The notes below the pieces were generated by a model that saw nothing but the letters and a program-made list of their open reading frames with translations, did not search any database and was not told where the DNA came from. From Chara braunii (Eukaryota; Streptophyta; Charophyceae; Charales; Characeae), in NCBI GenBank assembly GCA_003427395.1, contig BFEA01000927.1, positions 281,226-332,452 on the forward strand: a stretch of DNA of 51,227 nt. Reading direction: 5' to 3'. Shown here one piece after another: positions 43,552 through 51,227 of the stretch (the first letter of the stretch is position 1; each line of letters begins with the position of its first letter). A program made the translations under genes and the position numbers.

Positions 43552-43772
43552 GTTGACCGAAGAGTTGACTGGAGTTGACCAAAGCGTTGACCGAGGCGTT
43601 AACCGGGGTTGATGAGGTGTTGCCAGGAAGTTGACCGGGGNTTGACCGAGGGGTTGACTGAGGGGTTGANTGGCGTTGACCAAGGTTTTGATCGAGAAGT
43701 TGACCAGCGTTGACCAGCGTTGACCAGCGTTGACCAGCATNGACCGGAGTTGTTGACCACNAATTTGACCAA
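43552..43772 (+). repeat. TTGACC minisatellite (W-box-like array)
   Basis: About 15 copies of GTTGAC[CT] spaced every 10-20 bases, including four consecutive GTTGACCAGC units (43699-43738). TTGAC[CT] is the core of the W-box bound by plant WRKY factors. A role as an inducible enhancer of E is inferred only. Confidence 0.8.
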
Positions 43773-44100
43773 GTTGGAGCTGGTATATTCTCGCCAAGCC
43801 TTCAACCTATCCCCTCGCCCTATGGGTGTGCACTCAACCCATGGTACTTGCTGAGTCTGTTTGTCTCTTCTTTCTGCATTGAGTCTCTTTTGTCCAGGTG
43901 ATAGGAACTCCGTGTCTGAGGTCGTACAGCTGCGTTGACCAAACCCACACGGGCTGAGTAGGGCTAAAGGTCGTGTCTAACGACTGACTGNNCCGAAGGA
44001 CAAACCCTCCCAAGGACCGGTACAAATCGGCGGGCTGCTCAGTGTGGCATGGTAGGCCCAAAATCCGAGTTGTGGGTTGCACAACAAGCTGTCTAAGTCT

Positions 44101-44338
44101 TNAGAGGACTTGCTGATCACGTAGTCCTCTGCGACGTTAAATAATTCANGAGGAGTTACGGAGGATCTCCTTAAATGCCTCCTNATCAGCATTAACCCCT
44201 GTAGTGACAGCTATAGTAATAGGTCTAGGCTAGAGACCATANTTGACAAGGTCNTACACGGATCCTATAGTCCCTNAAGGGTCAGTGGGTAGGTCTAAGT
44301 GGTGAGGAGTGGGACAGCCTTGTCGTGCACCTCACACC
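44101..44338 (+). other. Leader before the E gag-like frame
   Basis: No gene is seen; the sequence carries several ambiguous bases. Its boundary with the LTR is unknown. Confidence 0.4.
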
Positions 44339-45845
44339 ATGGATGACTACCCTATGTACGGCTTACTCGTGGGGTTCTCCCTCTGGGGGACCCTCTGGCG
44401 TCTTCTTTTTCCGCTAGGCTTCTGGAACGCCTTTACGTGTAGAGTTGACACGAGGGGTGGTGCTAGTACCACTCCCTACACGAAGGAGCAGGAGGAAGAG
44501 GCNGCCAGGATTNTGGTCGAGCAAAAGGCCAAGAAGGAGAAGAGGGAAGTGGTGAAGCAGGCCAAAAGGTTGGCCTTACGGGAGGAGCAAGCCGCCAAAA
44601 AGAAGAAGTTGGAGTTGGAGAAGTTGAAAAGATAGGAAGAANAAAAGTTGAAAGCAGTGGAAGCANAAGAAGAAGAAGAAGAGAAANAGGTGGAAGAAGA
44701 AGTGTCTTTGATCAAAAGAAGAATCAGGGAAAGAGGAGAGTCAAGTGGTACAAAGAAGGAAGATCCCTGGTTAGAGAAGAAGGTTTCTGAATGGGTTGCT
44801 AATTTGTCCCTNGTGAAGAGGAGGCGATGTTATATGTTCCCATTGCNAAGCAAGAGGCGGTCATTAAGGAGATGGAAGTCGAAGAGAACCCCCTCAAGCG
44901 TCAGACGATAGAAGAGGAGAAGAAGTTAGAATGGAAGTTGTGTCTGACTAGGGAAAAGAAGAAAAGNATGGAGGAGGCAAGCAAGGCGGCGAAAGAGTTG
45001 GAGGGGGTGAAGGAACAAAGAGCACAAACGAAGGTGCATGCAGATGTTCTGGGGAAGATGGAAGTGATAGCGCGTAACATAGAACTCCCAGCGAGGGCTC
45101 AAGAGGAGCAGCATCAATTTGCCAAGAGCCAGGATGTAACTTTGCGGTCTATCAGAATTGGGGTTGCACGAGAAGTGATGATGCACGCGGGCTCAGAGGT
45201 GCAGGCGAGATTCGAAAGTACGGAGCTATTTTGCACAGGCGCCATAGAAGGCGCGAAACTTGCTGCTCCAAGGGAGGAGGAAGTTTGTCCCCGTAGAGAG
45301 TCTGTAAATGTGAAGTCCTTGATTCCTACAGCGGAAAGGAGGAGAACTTCGATAACTGGGAGGCAAACGTGAACTCCTACGTACACCTTCAGAAGATAGC
45401 TCTTGAGGAACATGTCCTCATTGCCTTCCATGCCCTTAGAGACAAAGCAGCTAGCTTCGCTAGTTCGCTTTCCCGTGCTGCTAAGTGCGAGAACGATACG
45501 GTCGCATATTCCCTCATCACCCCCCTGAGTGACTTCTTTAAGTTACTGTGTGAAAGGTTTGTAGATATCGCGCGAAGTGTTAGAGCTTCTGACAAACTAC
45601 AGACCATCCATTCCCGCCAATGGAGGAGTGTTAGAGCCTTCAAGGACGTCATGGATGAACTAATCGCCGTCCCTGACCATGGGGTAACGGAAACCCAAAT
45701 GGTCAACCTGTTTTATCGTGTCATGCCCGAACCTTTGCAAGGGCACTTCTTTGAAAACAGTAAGGAGTCTACCATGACCTACAATACTCTGAGTAGGGAA
45801 CTGGTAGCGTTTGAAGCCCAGTCTATGCCAGTTTCCACTTTCTAG
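44339..45845 (+). pseudogene. gag: gag of element E with an unusual hydrophobic and coiled-coil N-terminus
   Basis: From the ATG at 44339 the product begins MDDYPMYGLLVGF with a hydrophobic stretch of about 20 residues (LLVGFSLWGTLWRLLFPLGF), unusual for gag. A long Lys/Glu/Ala-rich coiled-coil-like region (about 44480-45070) follows and then the capsid-like domain (NWEANVNSYVHLQKIALEE, FHALRDKAASFASS, LIAVPDHGVTETQMVNLFYRVMPE), which ends with a stop at 45843. Interruptions: TAG at 44633-44635, a frameshift near 44820 and another near 45360. By homology with other Ty3 gag proteins it would build the particle. The N-terminal extension has no parallel in A, B or D in this window. Confidence 0.7.
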
Positions 45846-46479
45846 CATAAGGATTTTGATAAGGGCAAGAAGTGGAAAGGTCGTACCATCTCGGGTCAGG
45901 TTAAGGCCAAGGATCATTTGATCCTTACTTTAGATGAAGGTGGTATGGAGGAGGTCCCTTATAACCAGATTGAGTGGGGCCTCGAGGAGGAGGGCAGTAG
46001 TGTGAGTCAAGGGAGTACTTCACTANTGTNGCGGCTAGAGGGAGGCCGCAAGGGAGAGGTGGAGGCCGAGGCCAAGGAGGCCAGGCTTCCGGTGGTCGAG
46101 GACAGAGTGATCAGGGGGTTGGTGGCAGAGGAGGCCGCCAAGCGGGAGGTAGGGGTCAAGGTCCCCCNCAAAACCGCTCTCATTTTACTCGGTCACCTCC
46201 TAGGAGGGGTGGATGGCACCCTNGCTTGCCGCAAGGCAAGCCCTGGGAAGATCTGGGCCTAGAGCANACAGTTTGGCAGAGGAGGATAGATTAGGATCAG
46301 TGTATCTATTGTGGTGATCCTGGGCATATTATTAAATACTGCCCTAAGTACAAAGAGGCCCGGTTTGCTACACAGGCAGCAAAAGGCAGCCGCTGGTAGG
46401 GGTTGCAAATGCCCTTACCCCTAGACCATGTGGAGAAGAGTGTGCGCACCACATAAAAACTCCCAAACCACATGAGTCT
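45846..46479 (+). pseudogene. gag: Nucleocapsid region of element E
   Basis: A Gly/Arg/Glu-rich linker (45918-46262) is followed after several stops by a complete zinc knuckle at 46301-46342: C-I-Y-C-G-D-P-G-H-I-I-K-Y-C. The knuckle lies in a frame without a long open context, so the region has decayed while the motif persists. Confidence 0.65.
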
Positions 46480-49400
46480 ATGGCAGAGGTTGCTGGCCAG
46501 TGCCTAAATAGTTGTCCAGAGACTGCTTGTGTTAGAGTCTCTCTAGGCACTTCCCTCACAGGATTGGCAGAGGAGCTGAAAGAGAGGATGCCGGCCTGGG
46601 CTAAAATGAAAAAGGATGGTGAAGGACANGTCGTACTAGTAGATGTGGAAGTTTTTAGAGGCAGAGTAGGGGCCCTTACAGATNGTGGGGCCACCCGCAG
46701 CTATATNAGTAGAAAAGTGTTGCAGAAGCTGAGGTTAAATCTGAAGGTCCAAAAATTAGAAGACCCTATAGTTAGTATCCTCGCAGACAACCCCACCATG
46801 CGAGTCAAGGATTATGTAGAGGGAGTCCAGGCATACTTACGCCTAGAAAAGGATNGGAAGGTGGAGAGAGTTCTCCATTCCCTGACTCTCCTCGTAGAAG
46901 ACAACCTTCCGTTTGACATAGTCCTAGGAATGGACTGGGGAGAGGCAGCAGGGGGCACACTTCACTTGAGAGAGCATGAGTGTAGACTCCCTAGCCCATC
47001 AGGCGAAGTTAAGACTGCTCGCTTGTTCCATGTGTCAGGAGTAGTCTCTNGCACATTGTTGTCTCANTGCTCCCGCGTTTGCGCNATTNGTGAGGAAGGA
47101 GCAACTAGAAGAGNAATTTTTTNTGGCCTATGTTAGGCCTGTTACTGAGCCTAAGGAAGAAAAGCCTATAGAGCCAGTCATTGCCAAGNTGNTGGAGGAG
47201 TATACGGATTTAGCTCAGCTGCCTGCACNAGTAGTATCGCNGCCCATNCAACATCGTATTGAGATAGAGCCTGGCAGTAGAACTCCGAAGGGGGCCGTGT
47301 ACAGAATGTCCCCAAAAGAGTTAGCGAAACTGCGTAAGCAGTTAGATGAGCTCCTNAAGAAGTGTTGGATTAAGCCCAGTTCGTCTCCGTTTGGAGCACC
47401 TGTTCTTTTTGTCCCCAAGTAGGAGGCAGAGCTTAGAATGTGTATCGACTACAAGGGTCTNAATGTCGTTACAGTGAAGAATGTTGAACCACTGCCCCGT
47501 ATAGATGATCTATTAGACTGGGTGCAGGGCTGCAAATACTTCTTGAAGATAGATCTTAAGTTCGGCTATTATCAGATAGAAGTTCACCTTGATGATCAGC
47601 ATAAGACGGCATTCACGGCTAGATATGGGCACTATGAGTTTATAGTAATGCCCTTTGGACTTNCTAATGCGCCAGCTACATTCCAACATTATATGAACGA
47701 TCTGTTTAGGTCGTGGCTAGATAGATTCGTAGTAGTTTACTTAGATGATATTCTAGNGTTTAGCAAGACCCTCCAGGAGCATGAGGGTCATCTGAGGCAG
47801 GTATTGGAGAAGCTCAGAGAAGCTAACTTCAAGATCAACGCGAAGAAGTGTGAGTGGGCCAAGACACAAGTCTTGTATTTGGGCCACGTCTTAGATGGAG
47901 ATGGCATAAAACCTGAGGACAGTAAGATAGCAGCAATCAGAGATTGGTCAACGNCCCGCACATTGACAGAATTGCGGTTGTTCCTTGGCCTAGCCAACCA
48001 TTATAGAAAGTTTGTGTGGAACTTCTCCACCATCGCTGCACCCCTTCGCAGGTTGTTAAAGAAAGAAGCAATCTGGGAATGGGATACAGATTGTACATCG
48101 GCCCTGAAGAAGTTGAAGCGGACCTTGATAGAGTATCCAGTCCTCAAGGTAACCAATCCGTCCTTACCTTTTGTCGTCACCACTGATGCAAGTCAGTACG
48201 GTATAGATGTTGTTTTACAGCAAGATGATNGCTATGGGTATAAACCCGTACAGTGCATGTCTGCTAGGATGCCTTCAGAGAAGGTAGCGACATCCACCTA
48301 TGAGAGGGAACTCTACGCTCTCAGGCAAGCATTAGATCACTGGAAGCACTACTTGCTTGGGAGGCACTTTAAAGTCTATTCAGACCACGAGACGCTGAGG
48401 TGGTTAAAGACGCAGGCCAAGATGACACCTAAGCTTACTAGGTGGGCCGCAAAGATAGACCAACTCAAACCAGTTAAAGGGAAGTATGACGTAGTCGCCG
48501 ACACTAGGAGGGCTGATTACTTTGGAGCGATAGTCACTATTTGGATATAGGGAGAGACCTGCAACAGAAAGTAAGGAAGTGTNTGCGCAGGACCCTATTT
48601 ATAGCGATCTCCTCAAAAGAGTTAAGNAGGCTCCAGAGACTGAACCAGATTACCGCACTATTGACGGCTTACTGTTCGAGAAGACTAACGTAGGTGACCA
48701 CTTATGCGTTCCCAACAGTGAAGAGATCCGTAGTTTGATCTTAGGGGAATGCCACGACACAGAGGGACATTTTCGATGGCAAAAGACGTTAGCCAACCTT
48801 ATACGCGCGTATACTTGGCCTGGCATGAAGGCTGACTGCATAGAGTATGTACGCAGTTGTAAGGTGTGCCAGCGAAATAAGACCACTACGCNAGCCCCTC
48901 TTGGTCTTCTCAGACCCTTGCCTATTCCTGATGGGGCCGGAGTTTGACTTCATGGATGCTGGGGTTAGGAGTAGGCATGGCAAGAGCCAAGTCATGGTGA
49001 TAGTTGATAGATTTAGCAAGTATGCAATGTTTGTTCCCTTGCCATCAGGGGCAAGTACAGAATTAGTGATACAAAAGTTTTTTTATTATTGGGTCAGTGA
49101 CCATGGGCTACCGTTGTCTATGGTTAGCGACAAAGATACCCGGTTCACTAGTCAGAACTGGCAGGAACTAATGAGAGTGTATGGCTCTAAGTTGTTGATG
49201 TCATCCGGCCGTCACCCAGAGACCAACGGTCAGACTGAGCAGATGAACAAAGTCATGCCGCAGGTTATGAGAATGTACATTAGACCCAACCAAGTTAATT
49301 GGGATGAGATGCTCCCAAAGGTAGCCAGTGCCTATAATAACAATGTGCACTTAGCCACTTGTCGCACTCCCAACGAATTGCATAAGTCCTTTAGACCGCA

Positions 49401-49761
49401 TAGACCGTTTTAGTGAGGCAACCGGGATCAGATTCAGAGGCTGCCGCCCGGAACTAGGGACTTCGCAATACAGCATGAAAAAGAGATTGCTACCGTAGTA
49501 GAGATCCTCAGGAAAGCCCAGCATAGAATGATAGAGCAAGCCAATAAGCATCGTCACACATCACAGTTCCAAGTAAGCGACTTAGTCTGGGTTAAGTCAA
49601 AAGAGTTTGCTCCTGAGGAAAACATCTCGCAGAACCTGTTACCTGCGTATAGAGGACCGTGGCCTGTCTTAGAAGTCAAGAGCGGAGAGGATGGACAGTC
49701 CTACACCATAGAGATTCCAGCACACCTCCACACCTACCCAGTCTTTCATGCGTCACGGTAG
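46480..49761 (+). pseudogene. pol: pol of element E: protease, RT, RNase H, integrase
   Basis: The protease shows LTDxGATRSY (Asp at 46681-46683, next codon ambiguous) and LPFDIVLGMDW. RT runs from about 47290 (MSPKELAKLRKQLDEL, IKPSSSPFGAPVLF), has a TAG at 47420-47422 before ELRMCIDYKG, and keeps YLDD near 47738-47749. RNase H has TTDASQYG with its Asp intact, STYERELYAL and SDHETLRWL. Integrase has H-x4-H (CHDTEGHF) and C-x2-C (CKVCQRNK), with a frameshift and small deletion just before FDFMDAG (about 48935), then D (MVSDKDTRF) and E (GRHPETNGQTEQMN). A stop at 49411 is followed by a further frame (49528-49761) with the region before the chromodomain (LHTYPVFHASR). There the reading is broken by the rRNA-like insertion at 49754. 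Confidence 0.85.
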
Positions 49762-49830
49762 AATCAGTGACTGAGGTGAAGTCGTAACAAGGTAGCCATA
49801 GGGGAACCTGCGGCTGGATTGACTCCTTTC
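49754..49830 (+). rRNA. 3'-terminal fragment of a mitochondrial-type small-subunit rRNA
   Basis: The fragment contains GTGAAGTCGTAACAAGGTAG, then GGGGAACCTGCGGCTGGATT and GACTCCTTTC. GTCGTAACAAGG is universally conserved in bacterial-type SSU rRNA. The ending GGATTGA.TCC, where bacteria and plastids have GGATCACCTCC, resembles plant mitochondrial rrn18. Only the last about 5% of the gene is present, so it is a fragment and not a functional gene. Confidence 0.8.
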
Positions 49831-49896
49831 CAATATACATACCCAAATTTGATTTAATGTCGATCTAATCAGACTAGTTCCGAGTATCCGGGTACG
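49754..49896 (+). other. Inserted organellar fragment (NUMT-like) with SSU rRNA 3' end
   Basis: The insertion separates VFHASR from QLFPSRRPMIPPDMDG in E pol, which should be nearly adjacent. The first about 77 bases are SSU rRNA; the rest, to about 49896, is AT-rich spacer-like sequence. CACGG at the left junction fits both the rRNA and the pol sequence. Confidence 0.75.
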
Positions 49897-50196
49897 TTGC
49901 CTTGCACCACAAGTCAACTATTTCCATCACGGAGGCCCATGATCCCTCCGGACATGGATGGAAGGTATGACATTGACAACATTGTAGGCGAAGATGTGTT
50001 CAGAACAGGAGGTAGAGGTCGTCCACAGAAACAGTACAAGGTTCGATTTGCCTATCAAGAGCCGGAAGACGACCGCTGGTTTACACGAACAGAACTTCTA
50101 GAGACCGCTCCNGATATAGTCAGAGCCTACGAGAGAGATAAGANAGGTAAAGGTCCTACCCTGGACCGAAGTACTCTCGGAGGACCTCAAATTTAG
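49897..50196 (+). pseudogene. pol: Chromodomain of element E integrase, separated by insertion
   Basis: The frame reads MIPPDMDGRYDIDNIVGEDVF, RGRPQKQYKVRFAYQEPEDDRWFTRTELLETA and ends at 50196. The pattern of YDIDNIV, a YKVRF strand and W(F/I)TR-EL helix is that of the chromodomain at the integrase C-terminus of chromoviruses, matching A (DIDDILDHRD, YRVHFRHHTDHKEDQWISREEL). The domain itself has no stop. It is cut off from the rest of pol by the organellar insertion. Confidence 0.75.
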
Positions 50197-50249
50197 GCCG
50201 GCGGGAGTGAAACGGTTTTCACCTTAGCAGTATCAGATGCAGATCCCAG

Positions 50250-50913
50250 GGCTCGATCCATAGACCTTACCACACCTGTTTACAGTATCGAGTCGACCCC
50301 TGTGTGTTTGAACCCGTGACCTGTGTTTTGGTAGTTGACTGTTACCTGTCGTAGCTCTGTGTAGCTGTAGGGGTTCGATCTATAGGTCTGCCGGCTAGGG
50401 GCCATAGTTGTGTAGAGACCGTAGCTGTAGCAATTCTGAAAGGTCAAGGTCGTAGCTGCTACAGTCCTGAAAGGTCAAGGTCGTAGCTGCTACAGTCCCG
50501 AAAGGCCAAGTCCACAGACTTCCGAAAGGTCTGGAAGTGGCCTTTCGAGTTTTTCTCACGTTACCCACAGCTGACCAGAGGCAAGTAGGCAAGTGGTGAG
50601 TCCAACTTCGTTTAGTCAGCAGTACCCAGTCCCAGTCTCGCTTTGTACAGTCAGCAAGTACCATGAGGGACTGTGTGCACCATGGGCCCGGTGGAAAAGG
50701 GCAGACCAGCGACTTACAGAAGTATAAATCAAGAGGCAGTGTCCAGCCATTCATTCATTCCTGCGTGAGCCCTGCAGAAGCGCCTGCCATAGCGTCTTGT
50801 GCGAGGTGGTCTGCAGATGCCCGAGGTCAAAGTGGGCTGAAGGGATATAGAGTATCCATAGCCAGTAGAGGATAGGCGGCCATAGCCGATGTAGCTTAGA
50901 GGCAGAGTTCAGC

Positions 50914-50965
<52 letters not shown>

Positions 50966-51227
50966 TTTGTACTGAGTTGGTGTGCGTGGGATATCCAGGG
51001 AGATCCAGAGTCGAGTGCGTGCAAACGGTTGTGTGAATACAGTGTTGGATAGAGGATGTGTGAGCGCTCAGGCGCCATAGCCAGTGGAAGCGAGTTTGTA
51101 TCCAAACTGTGTTCTCGACTTGAATATCTCTGAGCTTTGTGTGGGCGCACATCGCCAGCGTGGATTGACATCTGTTTGCATGCATGTGAAGAAGAAAGTA
51201 AGTCTGATTTCTTTTCTTTTAAAAAAA
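50250..51227 (+). repeat. 3' LTR of element E (truncated by window end)
   Basis: Colinear with 31874-32350 followed by 42554-43035, thus proving that the left LTR was split by D. It contains the 31-bp repeats (50420-50510), TATAAAT (50723), (GT)n (50916-50964) and GCCATAG words. Compared with the left copy it has an extra block near 50524-50560. The window ends in a run of A. Confidence 0.85.
50723..50729 (+). promoter_or_regulatory. TATA box of the element E 3' LTR
   Basis: TATAAAT in the same context as 32318. Here the downstream start-site region (CATTCATTCATT) is uninterrupted and serves as the empty-site reference for the D insertion. Confidence 0.6.

Larger units (their letters stand above)
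42554..44100 (+). repeat. 5' LTR of element E, second part (end approximate), with leader
   Basis: Up to 43035 it matches 50752-51227 of the right LTR, after which the window ends, so the true LTR end and primer site cannot be placed. It contains a (GT)n tract (42725-42790), a (GA)n tract (43195-43254), a TTGACC array (43552-43772) and at least seven GCCATAG words. Confidence 0.65.
31874..51227 (+). mobile_element. Ty3/gypsy chromodomain element E, host of nested element D (right end beyond window)
   Basis: The LTR-like DNA from 31874 to 32350 matches 50250-50756, and 42554-43035 matches 50752-51227. Together they form one LTR, split on the left by element D. Gag, protease, RT, RNase H, integrase and chromodomain lie between 44339 and 50196 on the plus strand. 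The left edge cuts B pol, so E probably inserted there. The right LTR is truncated by the window end. Confidence 0.8.

Noticed and set aside
49754-49830. Functional rRNA gene or plastid origin
   Set aside because: Only the last ~77 bases are present, and the terminal sequence differs from the plastid and bacterial CACCTCC ending.
1-51227. CRISPR arrays, bacterial operons, tRNA genes
   Set aside because: The tandem repeats have no regular unique spacers, there is no cas-like gene, and I see no cloverleaf with matching A and B boxes.

Overview
The window is repeat-dominated eukaryotic nuclear DNA, most likely from a green plant or streptophyte alga. The evidence is decayed DNA-transposon genes, four Ty3/gypsy elements (three with recognisable chromodomain tails), many (GA)n/(CT)n microsatellites, and a fragment resembling the 3' end of a plant-type mitochondrial small-subunit rRNA. 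A charophyte such as Chara would fit, but nothing here proves a species. There are no prokaryotic operons, CRISPR arrays or tRNA genes that I can see, and no convincing single-copy host gene. Two long N gaps, many single-base Ns after about 31.2 kb, and a Nextera mate-pair junction left in the sequence show a short-read assembly that struggled in nested repeats.

1-13.4 kb holds minus-strand coding DNA. The centre is a Plavaka/CACTA-like transposase (7104 down to 4396), almost one continuous frame but broken by stops and frameshifts. It is followed by an intact Ulp1-type (C48) cysteine protease ORF (4172-2820) and two further co-oriented ORFs (2202-1507, 1150-212). Upstream is a second, heavily decayed, intronless-looking coding locus (13406 down to 8156) that ends in another, truncated Ulp1-like domain.

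13.4-17.5 kb is satellite-like DNA: short tandem duplications, a GATA-rich array, and a degenerate 30-bp minisatellite of about 1.6 kb, interrupted once by unrelated sequence. 17.5-18.4 kb has no gene I can support.

18.4-31.9 kb carries two related Ty3 elements in tandem that share one LTR (A: 18372-28389; B: 26683-31872). A has lost the protease Asp, the RNase H Asp and zinc-ligand cysteines. B lacks the segment holding the TATA box, 5' leader and gag start, and has YPND in place of the RT YxDD box. 31.9-51.2 kb is a third Ty3 element, E, which appears to interrupt B pol. The 5' LTR of E is split about 27 bp downstream of its TATA box by a complete fourth element, D (32351-42557). E pol is also interrupted by the mitochondrial rRNA-like fragment. 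The order of events inferred is A/B tandem, then E into B, then D into E. The retroelements encode gag, protease, reverse transcriptase, RNase H, integrase and, in A, E and probably D, a C-terminal chromodomain that in this family directs integration to marked chromatin.
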